A stretch of 64,000 nucleotides of DNA from Metabacillus flavus (lineage in GTDB: Bacteria; Bacillota; Bacilli; Bacillales; Bacillaceae). Every line of letters starts with the position of its first letter. Within the stretch, counting starts at the first letter, position 1. The translations under genes and the position numbers were made by a program. The notes below the pieces were generated by a model. That model had not been told where the DNA came from, made no database searches, and saw nothing but the letters and a program-made list of their open reading frames with translations. The stretch lies in contig NZ_JAGVRK010000001.1 in assembly GCF_018283675.1 (NCBI RefSeq), forward strand, positions 3,100,001-3,164,000, read 5' to 3'. Shown here one piece after another: positions 1-8,288 of the stretch.

Positions 1-139
1 TAATACTCAGCATTCCTGCAATCTCCCTCCTGGACGGAATTTCCTGCCCTGCCTTTAGCTTTCCGGTTGCTATTTGCTCTTTGAAGTAGCGGACCACCTG
101 AAGGTAAACAGGGTCTCTATTATTAAAAATGGTACTCAT
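1..139 (-). CDS. GntR-family transcriptional regulator, N-terminal part (runs off the left edge)
   Basis: Only the first 46 codons are in the window. The peptide begins MSTIFNNRDPVYLQVVRYFK and continues with the winged-helix features of GntR proteins (IATGKLKAGQEIPSRREIA). An early start directly into the DNA-binding domain is usual for the short YtrA-type subgroup, which often represses its own operon next to ABC transporter genes; the subgroup is an inference because the effector domain is missing. The ATG at 139 is preceded by a strong GGAGGTG site. Two perfect inverted repeats lie upstream and are listed separately, which suggests autoregulation. Confidence 0.75.
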   Translation of the reverse strand, partial: MSTIFNNRDPVYLQVVRYFKEQIATGKLKAGQEIPSRREIAGMLSI

Positions 140-158
140 CGTACACCTCCAAACTCAA

Positions 159-226
159 ACTGTGTGTACTACTTAGTTCACACAGTTTATATTTGTACTA
201 TACACATAGTACACCTAAGCCGTCAA
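159..226 (-). promoter_or_regulatory. Promoter with two palindromic operator candidates for the GntR gene
   Basis: On the minus strand TTGACG (221-226) and TATAGT (197-202) are spaced 18 bp. Overlapping the -10 is a perfect palindrome, TGTACTAT-ACAC-ATAGTACA (194-213). A second one, ACTGTGTG-N12-CACACAGT (159-186), sits between promoter and start codon. Their placement fits repression by the adjacent GntR protein; binding itself is inferred. Confidence 0.55.
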
Positions 227-240
227 TCAATTTTTTCCAT

Positions 241-274
241 AAAAGAAAGAAGCTGTATCGAAACAGCTTCTTTT
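241..274 (-). terminator. Rho-independent terminator after the sugar isomerase gene
   Basis: GAAGCTGT and ACAGCTTC form a stem followed on the minus strand by a T-rich tail. It lies about 60 bp after the stop at 334. Confidence 0.7.
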
Positions 275-333
275 GTGTAATCATGCTCTTAATCATTCAT
301 GTATTCAGCTAAGAACTCCAGCTTCCTGGATTA

Positions 334-1095
334 TTAAACCCCTTTAACCTTGAGACCATTTAAATACTGATAACTGATCGAAATGCTGTCAAGCGGAGGC
401 CTTTTGCACACATCCTGTTCAACCACAAGCCATTCAGCTTTGGCTGCCGCAGCCTTTTGCACCACGGCCTGCAAATCGATTACTCCTGTACCAAGCTCGG
501 CAAAAGCTTTGTCTTCGCTTGCTTCCATATCCTTCATATGTACGAGAGATAAGCGATTGCTGTACTTCTGAATCCATTCGGCCGGATTCTTCCCGGCATG
601 CGTAAGCCAGTATACGTCAAGTTCTGTTTGTACCCAATCAGGATTTGTTTCATCCATCAATATGTCTAAACCCGTCTTATCCCCAAATGTAAGCAATTCA
701 AATTCATGATGATGATAGCTTAGCGTAAGTCCAGCTTCATGTATTTTTTGTCCCATCACATTCAGCTTTTCAGCAAGCTCATGATATTCAGCTTCCTTCT
801 CCATCCGATCATAAGGATAGGCAATAATGAGATGCTTACTCCCTAATATATGCTGAGCCTCAATGTGTTTCTCTAAATTCTCTTCAAGCTCTTTAAGGAC
901 GAAATGGCTTCCAGAAGCCCGCAGATTAAGCTCATCCAGGCTTTTCCGCAAATCAGCAGGATTAACTCCGTAATACCCGGCAAACTCCACACCGTCAAAA
1001 CCAATTTCAGCCACTTTGTTAAGCGTTTTCAAAAAGTCTTTTTCACATTCATCTCTTAATGTATACATCTGTACAGAAACCGGCATTTGACTCAT
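334..1095 (-). CDS. Sugar phosphate isomerase/epimerase (xylose isomerase-like TIM barrel)
   Basis: 253 aa. The pattern (VSVQMYTLRDECEKDF at the N-terminus, IGFDGVEFAGYYG, LSYHHHEFEL, ELDVYWLTHAGKNP, LVHMKDM, and a late VVEQD) is that of the AP-endonuclease-2-like isomerase/epimerase barrel, whose His, Glu and Asp residues bind a metal. Such proteins act in the cytosol on inositol- or sugar-derived substrates; the substrate here cannot be told. I chose the ATG at 1095 (MSQMPVSV) because GGGAGGG lies 7-8 bp before it; an upstream in-frame start has no ribosome site. The next gene upstream ends at a terminator, so this is probably its own transcript. Confidence 0.8.
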   Translation of the reverse strand: MSQMPVSVQMYTLRDECEKDFLKTLNKVAEIGFDGVEFAGYYGVNPADLRKSLDELNLRASGSHFVLKELEENLEKHIEAQHILGSKHLIIAYPYDRMEKEAEYHELAEKLNVMGQKIHEAGLTLSYHHHEFELLTFGDKTGLDILMDETNPDWVQTELDVYWLTHAGKNPAEWIQKYSNRLSLVHMKDMEASEDKAFAELGTGVIDLQAVVQKAAAAKAEWLVVEQDVCKRPPLDSISISYQYLNGLKVKGV

Positions 1096-1158
1096 AAATA
1101 AACCCTCCCCAATAATTCTCACATTCTTATCTTACCACGATTTTCAGAATTAATTGGC

Positions 1159-1184
1159 AAAAAAAGAACCGGCCTTAGCCGGAT
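1159..1184 (-). terminator. Terminator after the SMP-30 family gene
   Basis: CCGGC-TTAG-like stem (CCGGC 1169-1173, GCCGG 1178-1182) followed on the minus strand by TTCTTTTTTT. Confidence 0.8.
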
Positions 1185-1191
1185 CATAAGA

Positions 1192-2067
1192 TTATCCTTT
1201 ATAACGAAAAGAACTTTTTCCCATCGTATTTGTTTTATATTGAAAAATCGCACCCGCAAGCGGCTGTTGTGCCAAAGCATCATCCTCCAGGTTTTCCCGT
1301 CCGGTGGTAATGTATAATACATCAAGCCGGTCCCCTCCGAATGTACAGCAGGTCACCTGGGAAACAGGAAGATTGACCTCCTCAAGCTTTTCTCCCGTAT
1401 TTGGATTCCATCTGGAAACACGAGATCCATTAAAATGAGCAATCCAAAGATTCCCTTCAGCATCGATTGTCATTCCATCTGGATGGCCTTCATCCTCGGG
1501 TATTTCAATCACAGTTCGTTTATTAGACAAGCTGCCTGTATCCAAATCATAATCAAATGCTGCAACCTTTTGCGTAGGTGTATCAATATAATAAAATGTG
1601 TCTCCGTTCTCATTCCATGCAAGGCCATTTGAAATGCCTGCCTGATCAATTAGCTTCCGGACATTTTGATTCTCATCCATACTGTACAAAGCCCCAGTTG
1701 TACCCTGGCCCTCTTTCTGCATGGTACCGGCAAGGAATCTGCCATTCGGATCACATTTTCCATCATTGAATCGATTATCCGGCTTATCTCTTTCAGGGTC
1801 AGTTAGAAATGTCATTTCCCCCGTTTCTAAATCAATCCGGTAAAATCCATTTTCCATGGCAGCAATCAGACCGCCTTTTTCAGATAGAGAAATCGCGCCA
1901 ATCTTTTCTCCAGTATCGATCACCCTGTCTTTTTTGGAATCAGGATTGAAGATATGTATAGCTTTGCCGTGAATATCGATCCAGTATAATAAACCTTCCC
2001 TGTCATCCCAAACAGGACCTTCGGCTAAAATCGCTTTTGCATCATAAACCAGTTCCGCCTGATTCAT
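1192..2067 (-). CDS. SMP-30/gluconolaconase/LRE-like family lactonase
   Basis: 291 aa, the usual length for the family. It shows the six-bladed propeller hallmarks: ILAEGPVWDD near the N-terminus, FNDGKCDPNGRFLAGTM around residue 97, SNGLAWNENGDTFYYIDT and HPDGMTIDAEGNLWIAHF. The Glu of AEGP and the Asn/Asp residues of the NDGK, SNGL and PDGM motifs are the family's divalent metal ligands. Members hydrolyse sugar lactones in the cytosol; the substrate is unknown. The ATG is preceded by GAGGAGGAG. The sugar isomerase downstream may share a pathway, although a terminator separates the two. Confidence 0.85.
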   Translation of the reverse strand: MNQAELVYDAKAILAEGPVWDDREGLLYWIDIHGKAIHIFNPDSKKDRVIDTGEKIGAISLSEKGGLIAAMENGFYRIDLETGEMTFLTDPERDKPDNRFNDGKCDPNGRFLAGTMQKEGQGTTGALYSMDENQNVRKLIDQAGISNGLAWNENGDTFYYIDTPTQKVAAFDYDLDTGSLSNKRTVIEIPEDEGHPDGMTIDAEGNLWIAHFNGSRVSRWNPNTGEKLEEVNLPVSQVTCCTFGGDRLDVLYITTGRENLEDDALAQQPLAGAIFQYKTNTMGKSSFRYKG

Positions 2068-2313
2068 TTAATCTCCTCCTCATCATTAACTATGCTATTT
2101 CTTCATTCCCTTTTTGGGGAAGAATTATGCTTTCTATTGAGAAGTTGTTTTTGGCCGGTGAATTCAGATTGATTTTATAGCTTGGGATCCCGGCCGGTCT
2201 CAGACTCTTTCCAGCCGATTTCTTCTTCTTTCCGGCTGGTACAACACCAAATCTCCCTCTTTCCATCATCTAGTAGTATAATAATAGTATTAAATCTAAG
2301 TATGGAGCCGGTA

Positions 2314-3453
2314 ATGAAAATTCTAATTGTTGATGACCATCCAGTTAATTTATTTGTTGTAGAAAAAATCCTTAAAAATGCTGGCTATGAGGATAATGTA
2401 TCTCTTTCCTCTGCTCAAGCTCTATTTGACTATTTAAAAATGGATTCTCCCGGTTCCGCTAAGCCGGAAGCCGATTTGATCCTGCTTGATATCATGATGC
2501 CTGAAATTGACGGAATTGAGACGTGCAGAAGAATTCAGCAGGTCGAACATTTGCGTGAAATACCAATTATCTTCGTTACTGCTCTGGAAGACTCTAATAA
2601 ACTAGCAGAGGCGCTTGATGTTGGAGGGCATGATTACATTACAAAACCTATCAATAAAGTAGAGCTTCTGGCAAGGATCAGAGTGGCTCTTCGCCTTAAA
2701 CAGGAAAAGGACTGGCATGCAGAACAGGAGCAGAAACTTTCTCATGAACTTGATCTTGCTATGCAAATTCAAAAGAGTTTATTAAATCCCCCGCTCAATG
2801 AAGAGAATATATGCATCCATGTATCCCATCTGCCTTCTAATAAATTAGCTGGAGACATGTACTATTGGCATAGGTTCAGTGAGCATAAATACGGCGTTAT
2901 TCTCCTTGATATGATGGGTCATGGTATTTCATCCTCGCTGATTTGCATGTATATCTCTTCCGTATTAAGGGACTCAATTAAACAGATTGCCGACCCTGTT
3001 CTCGTTATTGAAGAGCTGAACCGGTATATGGCTCTATTATCCAACCAGACTAAAGAGCATAATTACTATTTTACGGCGATTTATCTTGTCATTGATACAG
3101 AAGCGAAAACAGTGGAATATGTTAATGCCGGTCATCCTCCAGGGTATGCTTTGCTTGATAACGAACTGGTTGATCTTAATAAAGGCTGCTGTGCGGTTGG
3201 ATTTTTCGAGGAAATCAGCATTAGCAGTACGGTACTGACTTACACTGATAACGTTCAGCTCCTCCTGTTTACAGACGGTGTTTACGAAAATTATGGGGAA
3301 GATGAAAACACCATGCTTGAGAAGCTTAAATACATCGCAAGGCAAAAATGGTCAGGTGCTTCCATCTCGCCTATCCATCTGCTCGGCTTCCAGGACCAGG
3401 ACACCCCTCAGAAGGATGATATGTGTCTTCTGATGATTCAAGGAAACCATTAA
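2314..3453 (+). CDS. Response regulator with PP2C (SpoIIE/RsbU-type) phosphatase domain
   Basis: 379 aa. Residues 1-125 are a receiver domain (KILIVDDHPVN, phospho-acceptor Asp in LLDIMMPEIDG, Thr in FVTALED, Lys in ITKPI). A short linker leads to a SpoIIE-type PP2C domain (MQIQKSLLNPP, AGDMYYWHRF, GVILLDMMGHGISSSL, YVNAGHPPGY, LLLFTDGVYE), whose Asp residues bind two metal ions. Proteins of this build dephosphorylate anti-anti-sigma factors in response to a phosphorylation signal. The start at 2314 is supported by GGAG 6 bp upstream; longer in-frame starts lack a site and encode an unrelated serine-rich stretch. It converges on the CheR/hybrid kinase pair, and the kinase is a plausible phosphodonor (inference). 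Confidence 0.85.
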   Translation: MKILIVDDHPVNLFVVEKILKNAGYEDNVSLSSAQALFDYLKMDSPGSAKPEADLILLDIMMPEIDGIETCRRIQQVEHLREIPIIFVTALEDSNKLAEALDVGGHDYITKPINKVELLARIRVALRLKQEKDWHAEQEQKLSHELDLAMQIQKSLLNPPLNEENICIHVSHLPSNKLAGDMYYWHRFSEHKYGVILLDMMGHGISSSLICMYISSVLRDSIKQIADPVLVIEELNRYMALLSNQTKEHNYYFTAIYLVIDTEAKTVEYVNAGHPPGYALLDNELVDLNKGCCAVGFFEEISISSTVLTYTDNVQLLLFTDGVYENYGEDENTMLEKLKYIARQKWSGASISPIHLLGFQDQDTPQKDDMCLLMIQGNH

Positions 3454-3474
3454 GCTGTAAGCTTGTTAAAATAC

Positions 3475-3767
3475 AAAATGGGGCTGTCCAGTAAGTCCCA
3501 TTTAAAGCTTCTCGCTCTTTTACTTTCGTTTGTTTTGCTAATTTCGCGGGGCGGGCGGTGAGCCTCCTCAGCGCTGCGCGCCTGTGGGGTCTCACCTGTC
3601 CCGCTGCTCCCGCTGGAGTCAAGCACCTTCCGCTCCAATCAGCAATACCAGGATTGTTCAGAAATACGTGTAAAAAAACCCCTTGGATGCTCCATTCACG
3701 AAGCACTCAGGGGGTTTTTGGTTTCCATTATTTCCTCTCATCAGGACTTTTCAGACAGCTCCATTTT
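3475..3767. repeat. Inverted-repeat-flanked intergenic element carrying the GC-rich repeat core
   Basis: This fills the gap between convergent genes. Its ends are imperfect inverted repeats: AAAATGGGGCTGTCC at 3475-3489 against GGACTTTTCAGACAGCTCC running into CCATTTT at 3767. Inside, about 3553-3650 is a copy of the GC-rich core seen elsewhere in the window (GGTGAGCCTCCTC ... GGGGTCTCACCTGTCCCGC). The ends differ from those of the other copies. It has no coding potential. Confidence 0.65.
3672..3722. terminator. Bidirectional terminator between the PP2C regulator and CheR genes
   Basis: An imperfect stem pairs AAAAAACCCC with GGGGGTTTTT; A and T tracts on both sides let it serve both convergent transcripts. 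Confidence 0.6.
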
Positions 3768-3782
3768 TATGCGCTTTAGAAA

Positions 3783-4640
3783 TCACTTTATTTTCCGGTA
3801 TATTTTTTCACCGGCAATAAACTCCTGATAGTTGTAAGCCACTTCTGTGAATTTCAGTGACTCTTTATCTCCCAATCCTATAAATCCCCCATCACATAAG
3901 CTTTCGTGAAATAGATGATGAACTTGATTTTGCAGAGCCCCGGTAAAATAAATAAGGACATTTCTGCAGATGATGACGTGAAATTCATTAAATGATTGAT
4001 CCGTTACAAGATTGTGCTGAGCAAAGCTTATGTTATTCAGCAGCTCCGGCTTGAAATAGGCAAACCGTTCATCTGTTGTGTAAAACTCCGAAAATGACCG
4101 GGTGCCTCCGGATAGAAAATAGTTTTTCGTGTAATTCTGCATCTTGTTAAGCACAAATCTTCCTTGTTTGGCTAACTCAAGAACTCGTTCGTTCATATCT
4201 GTTGCAAAGATATGGGTACGCTCTGCGAGGCCTTCCTCCTCAAGAAGGATCGCCATGGAATAAACCTCTTCCCCGGTAGAGCACCCGGCGTGCCAAATTC
4301 GAATGGCAGGGAGCTCTTTGAGAATCGGGACGACCTGTTCACGGAAGGTTTTGAAAAAACTTGGATTTCTAAACATTTCCGTTACATTAATCGAAAAATC
4401 ATTTAACAGCTTATCGAGCATCTCCGGCTCATAAATAGCTTGTTCAAGAAGTCTCGATATAGTAGGGATTTGCTCCATTCCCATGCGGTTCTGAATCCTT
4501 CTTCCAATGGAAGAACGCATGTAGTTGCGGAAATCATAGCCTGATAAACGATAGACTCCTTCAAGAAGTAAATCTATTTCAATCTCTTCCCGGTGACTGA
4601 ATAGCGGGGCATCCGTATTTGTTGATTTATTTTCTTCCAT
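3783..4640 (-). CDS. CheR-type SAM-dependent protein methyltransferase
   Basis: 285 aa, a normal CheR length. The N-terminal all-alpha CheR_N region (about 20-85, with YRLSGYDFRNYMRSSIGRRI) is followed by the Rossmann methyltransferase domain: SAM motif HAGCSTGEEVYSMA, acidic residue in IFATDMNERVL, NVTEMFRNPSFF, and IICRNVLIYF. CheR methylates glutamates of chemoreceptors, but no receptor, CheB or other che gene is present. It lies 15 bp after a hybrid kinase with a glutamate/glutamine-rich coiled coil, so the two are probably co-transcribed and the kinase could be the target (inference). Confidence 0.85.
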   Translation of the reverse strand: MEENKSTNTDAPLFSHREEIEIDLLLEGVYRLSGYDFRNYMRSSIGRRIQNRMGMEQIPTISRLLEQAIYEPEMLDKLLNDFSINVTEMFRNPSFFKTFREQVVPILKELPAIRIWHAGCSTGEEVYSMAILLEEEGLAERTHIFATDMNERVLELAKQGRFVLNKMQNYTKNYFLSGGTRSFSEFYTTDERFAYFKPELLNNISFAQHNLVTDQSFNEFHVIICRNVLIYFTGALQNQVHHLFHESLCDGGFIGLGDKESLKFTEVAYNYQEFIAGEKIYRKIK

Positions 4641-4655
4641 ATATTCTTACCTCTT

Positions 4656-7307
4656 TTAGTTTGTAAGCCAGACTCTCATTGCAGAAAGCAGCTGTTCCAT
4701 TTTTAGCGGTTTGCTGATGTAATCAGAGGCTCCTGCTTCAAGGCATTTTTCCCGGTCATTTTTCATGGCTTTAGCTGTTAGGGCAATAATTGGAACCTCG
4801 GTCATTTTATAATCGCCACGAATGGTTTTCATCGTTTCGTACCCATCCATCACCGGCATCATAATGTCCATTAATATTAAATCAATAGAGTCGTTTGTTT
4901 TTAGAATGTCCAGGCATTTTTGTCCGTTTTCTGCTGAAATGACGTTCATTCCTTCATTTTTCAATGCGGCTTCCAGCACATAGATATTGCGGTGGTCATC
5001 ATCGACAATTAACACGTTTCTGCCGGCAAAAGCATTTCCTTCCGCAGCAGGTTCTGCCTGAGTTATTGCCGGGGCAATTTTAATTTCTGCCGCAGCTGCC
5101 GCCTCAAGCTGTGTTTTTTGCTCTTCAGTAATTGCGGATAAATCGGGATGAACAGGAATCGTTAATGTAAATGTGCTTCCTTTTCCTTCTTCGCTTGTCA
5201 GTGAAATACTTCCGCCAAGCAATTTTGCCAGTTCTCTGCAGATGGATAAACCAAGACCTGTTCCGCCATACTTCCTTACGGTAGCTCCATCTCCCTGCTG
5301 AAAGGCCTCAAAAATAATGTCATGCTTATTCTTTGGTATACCAATTCCGGTATCCTTCACTGTAAGGCGAATCTGATTTCCCGGAATTGTATCAATAGAA
5401 ACTGTTATGCCGCCTTCCGACGTAAATTTGAATGCGTTTGAAAGCAGATTCTTAATAATTTGGTTTAACCGCTTTTCATCTGTATAGATTAAATCTGGAA
5501 CTGCGTCAGATTTATCGATATTCAGATACAGCCCTTTTTGGGCAGCAATATGAGCAAAATTCCGCTCAATATATTCAGGGATTCCGGCTGCATTTACTTC
5601 GCTGAAATGAACTTCAAGCTTGCCTGATTCCACTTTGGAAAGATCCAGTATTTCATCTATTAAGTTTAGAAGATCCTGTCCGGATGAATGAATGATTTCT
5701 GCAAATTCCTGTTCTTCCAAGGCAAGCTTCTTTCCTGTATTTTCTGCAAGCATTTCTGACAAAATAAGAATACTGTTGAGCGGAGTCCTTAGCTCATGAG
5801 ACATATTCGCCAAAAACTCCGACTTATATTTAGAGCTGGCCATAAGCTGCTTTGCCTGAGCTTCAAGCTCTTCTTTTGCATTCTCAAGCTCTTTTGATTT
5901 ATCCTCTGCATCTTCGCTACGGGATTCAAGCTGCTCATTGATCATTTGCAGTTCTTCTGACTGCATCTGAAGTTCCTCTGATTGGGTCTGCAATTCCTCT
6001 GATTGGGTCTGAAGCTCCTCTGTCATTGCCTGTGATTCGGCAAGCAGGCGCTTAATCTCCATTTGGCCAAGCACACTGTTAACGGTGAGACCCATGGACT
6101 CGGTTAAAGCTTCCAGAAGCTCGATATGCTTTTGCTGGTAATCGCCTAAGCTTGATAGTTCAATTATGGCTATCGCATTGCTTTTATAAAGAATCGGCGC
6201 AACAATCAAACTGCTCGGTTTAATATTCCCCATACTGGTGGAAATTGGCTGGTAATCAGCACCCAAATCGTTAACGCAAACAACCTTCTTGTCAATAGCT
6301 GCCTGCCCCGCCAGTCCCTCGCCATAGGCAAATGAGTTTTTGGCATTTTCCGTTCCAAATGCGTATCCGGCTTTTTTCACAAAAACATCGCCGTCTTTCA
6401 CATAAAAAGCACCCATTGCCGAGTCTGTCATATCAGCAAGGTTTTTAAGGAAGGTTTCGCCAAGCGGCTCAAGAGAAGAAATCCCCTGATTCTGGGTATT
6501 TACCGTATTGATGCCGGTTTGCACCCAGCTGCGGTCTTCCATAACATCCAGCAATCCATTTGTGGCTATTGCCAGTTCTTTAATTTCATCATTTGTCCTT
6601 ACATTCAGTCTGCTGGATAGATTTCCCCCGCTTGTCATTGCTTTAATGTTGCCAATAACCTGCTGAACCGTAGAAACGATGGATTTGGAAATGGCAAGTC
6701 CAATCACAAGTGCAATGATTGTCGTGAGAACGATCAGGCCATACATGGTATATCGCAATGATAAGTTTTGCGTGTCGAGACTCGCTGCCCGCTGTTTCGT
6801 TAAATTCAGTTCAGTACCGCGGAATGTCTCAAACTGATCGCGGACCGACTTAATCGCAGCTGCATCCGGATTTTGTGAATAGAAGTCCCCGATTTGAGCA
6901 TCCTGTCCATTATTTTTCAATCTGATAATCGGTTCACTTGTTTTGGTAATCCAATTATCGATTGAACTCTTAATTGATTGAAGTTTATCCTGCTGTGAGG
7001 GATTATCGCTGAGCAAATTGTAAAGCTCAGCATAATCATCCTCCAAATGATCTCTGGAAACTTCATAGGCATTCACATAGTCATTGCTTCCAGTGATGGC
7101 ATAGCCTCTCTGCCCGGTCTGCATTTCCAGAAGAGACTTTTCAACCTGACCGGCTAAAACAAAAACCTGGATATCGTGATTTATTATGAAATTCCTCTGC
7201 TTTTGCATTTGGGATATTTGATTGCTTATTAATAGAATTGAAGCAATTAAGCAAACTAATATAACGACATAGCCGAATAGGATTTTATTCCTAATTCCGA
7301 TTTTCAT
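4656..7307 (-). CDS. Membrane hybrid histidine kinase (CHASE3-HAMP-GAF-HisKA-HATPase-REC)
   Basis: 883 aa. A first membrane helix (about 9-29), a CHASE3-like extracellular helical domain (about 35-180, with SLLEMQTGQRGYAITG), a second helix (about 188-207), HAMP, GAF (about 280-415), then a coiled coil of repeated heptads (SEELQTQ and SEELQMQ) leading into HisKA with the phospho-His in FLANMSHELRTPLNS. HATPase_c motifs are NLLSNAFKFT, DTGIGIP and GGTGLGLSI. The C-terminal receiver has NVLIVDDD, LILMDIMMPVMDG and the Lys in ISKPL. A repeat-rich coiled coil between GAF and kinase is common in this class. It heads a two-gene unit with cheR. The signal is unknown. Confidence 0.9.
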   Translation of the reverse strand: MKIGIRNKILFGYVVILVCLIASILLISNQISQMQKQRNFIINHDIQVFVLAGQVEKSLLEMQTGQRGYAITGSNDYVNAYEVSRDHLEDDYAELYNLLSDNPSQQDKLQSIKSSIDNWITKTSEPIIRLKNNGQDAQIGDFYSQNPDAAAIKSVRDQFETFRGTELNLTKQRAASLDTQNLSLRYTMYGLIVLTTIIALVIGLAISKSIVSTVQQVIGNIKAMTSGGNLSSRLNVRTNDEIKELAIATNGLLDVMEDRSWVQTGINTVNTQNQGISSLEPLGETFLKNLADMTDSAMGAFYVKDGDVFVKKAGYAFGTENAKNSFAYGEGLAGQAAIDKKVVCVNDLGADYQPISTSMGNIKPSSLIVAPILYKSNAIAIIELSSLGDYQQKHIELLEALTESMGLTVNSVLGQMEIKRLLAESQAMTEELQTQSEELQTQSEELQMQSEELQMINEQLESRSEDAEDKSKELENAKEELEAQAKQLMASSKYKSEFLANMSHELRTPLNSILILSEMLAENTGKKLALEEQEFAEIIHSSGQDLLNLIDEILDLSKVESGKLEVHFSEVNAAGIPEYIERNFAHIAAQKGLYLNIDKSDAVPDLIYTDEKRLNQIIKNLLSNAFKFTSEGGITVSIDTIPGNQIRLTVKDTGIGIPKNKHDIIFEAFQQGDGATVRKYGGTGLGLSICRELAKLLGGSISLTSEEGKGSTFTLTIPVHPDLSAITEEQKTQLEAAAAAEIKIAPAITQAEPAAEGNAFAGRNVLIVDDDHRNIYVLEAALKNEGMNVISAENGQKCLDILKTNDSIDLILMDIMMPVMDGYETMKTIRGDYKMTEVPIIALTAKAMKNDREKCLEAGASDYISKPLKMEQLLSAMRVWLTN

Positions 7308-7433
7308 GGTTTCCTTCGTCCCCTTTTGTATTCTCTAAGAAATTATATACTAATTACTGCTTACTGCCTATTATCAAAACACATTTCCGCCTTGGTTTAT
7401 CAACCCCGCATTCAAATGACGGCAAAAAACGGC

Positions 7434-7462
7434 TTGTTTATATATTATGAATGTGTTATAGT
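7434..7462 (+). promoter_or_regulatory. Sigma-A-type promoter for a small RNA
   Basis: TTGTTT (7434-7439) and TATAGT (7457-7462) are spaced exactly 17 bp. No plus-strand gene follows; a terminator comes about 110 bp later. Confidence 0.6.
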
Positions 7463-7468
7463 ACTAGG

Positions 7469-7581
7469 GCGATGAGCTGAGTTGCATAAGCCGGGGGACG
7501 CACCTTTTTGGTACAAACGATGTGGCGTTTGGTCCCTCGCCGCAATACGCAAAGGCACCTGATGATTCAGGTGCCTTTTTT
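7469..7581 (+). ncRNA. Probable free-standing structured small RNA, about 113 nt
   Basis: The interval lies between a good promoter and a strong plus-strand terminator and holds no convincing ORF with a ribosome site. The predicted RNA can form several long-range pairings: GGCGA (7468-7472) with TCGCC (7537-7541), GTTGC (7481-7485) with GCAAT (7542-7546), and GGGGGAC (7493-7499) with GTCCCTC (7532-7538). The terminator's T-run faces the plus strand only, whereas the converging VOC gene needs none in that direction. I compared it from memory with common riboswitches and with 6S and SRP RNA and did not recognise it. The identity is unknown. Confidence 0.5.
7554..7581 (+). terminator. Terminator of the small RNA
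   Basis: 9 bp perfect stem GGCACCTGA/TCAGGTGCC with a TGAT loop, followed by six T. Confidence 0.85.
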
Positions 7582-7589
7582 ACCTTCAA

Positions 7590-8015
7590 TTAGAATTCAA
7601 GCATCGCTCCTCTTTCATCAAAGACAGAAGAAGGATTCCACGCAATTTCCCACAGGTTTTGTTCCGGATCTGCGAAATATGCGGTTCTGCCTCCCCAAAA
7701 AGCATCACTTGGTTGCCGGAGAATTTCCCCGCCCGCCTTCCTTATGTTTTCGATTGCTTCATCTACTTGCTGCGGTTCATCTACATTTATCGCAAATGTG
7801 ACTGCCTTGTATCCCTCACTAATCAGTTTAACTTCTGCATCTTTCTCAAGTTCTTCTAATGGAAAAAGAGAAAGAAGGACTCCTGCAGTTTTAAAAACCG
7901 CATATTGATCTGAACTGATCTCTGTTTCTGCCCATCCAAGCTTCTGATAAAAAAGCCTGAGATTTTTCACATTTTTTGCTCCAATCGTCAGGAGTGATAC
8001 TCTCTGGGGAATCAT
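7590..8015 (-). CDS. VOC (glyoxalase/bleomycin-resistance) superfamily protein
   Basis: 141 aa, single-module VOC protein. It has the two beta-alpha-beta-beta-beta halves: VSLLTIGAKNVKNLRLFYQK at the start and AFWGGRTAYFADPEQNLWEIAWNP near the end, where the Glu of LWEI is the usual metal ligand. Such proteins may be small-molecule lyases, dioxygenases or binding proteins, and this sequence does not tell which. The ATG follows AAGGAGG. It is a single gene, facing the small RNA terminator, with a remnant of the GC-rich repeat just upstream. Confidence 0.8.
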   Translation of the reverse strand: MIPQRVSLLTIGAKNVKNLRLFYQKLGWAETEISSDQYAVFKTAGVLLSLFPLEELEKDAEVKLISEGYKAVTFAINVDEPQQVDEAIENIRKAGGEILRQPSDAFWGGRTAYFADPEQNLWEIAWNPSSVFDERGAMLEF

Positions 8016-8039
8016 TTTTTTCCTCCTTCATTTATTAAG

Positions 8040-8125
8040 GCTGTGTTTCACTTCCGCCTCTCACCTGACACGCTGCTCCCGCGGAAAATCCCCGCCTTCC
8101 GTTCAAATCAGACTAAACATTTAAA
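8040..8125. repeat. Degenerate fragment of the GC-rich intergenic repeat
   Basis: Contains CTCACCTGACACGCTGCTCCCGC and a degraded form of the TCCGCTCCAATCA end, recognisable against the full copies at 24.6 and 40.3 kb. The rest of the element is lost. Confidence 0.55.
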
Positions 8126-8288
8126 ACAGAAAAATGTCTTTATTAATGATAATTCCAGCACCTTTTCCCCGTTCCTCTTTATATATTATTTATTTTTTCC
8201 ACCATTACAAAATTCTACATATTTATTAGGTAATTATGATTATAATTAATTGGTATATTTATATAAATATAGAAATATAGGGGGCATT

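Noticed and set aside
2182-2313. Longer N-terminus of the PP2C response regulator
   Set aside because: The stretch is Ser/Pro-rich, has no ribosome site, and the receiver domain starts exactly at the ATG with a good site at 2314.
3475-3767. Coding genes in the GC-rich repeat
   Set aside because: Open frames of 60-110 codons occur in several repeat copies, but the same DNA reads in different frames, without ribosome sites, and is found only between genes.
7469-7581. c-di-GMP, fluoride or guanidine riboswitch
   Set aside because: Parts such as GGCGATG and GGGACGCA recall these motifs, but the full conserved cores are absent and no gene follows.
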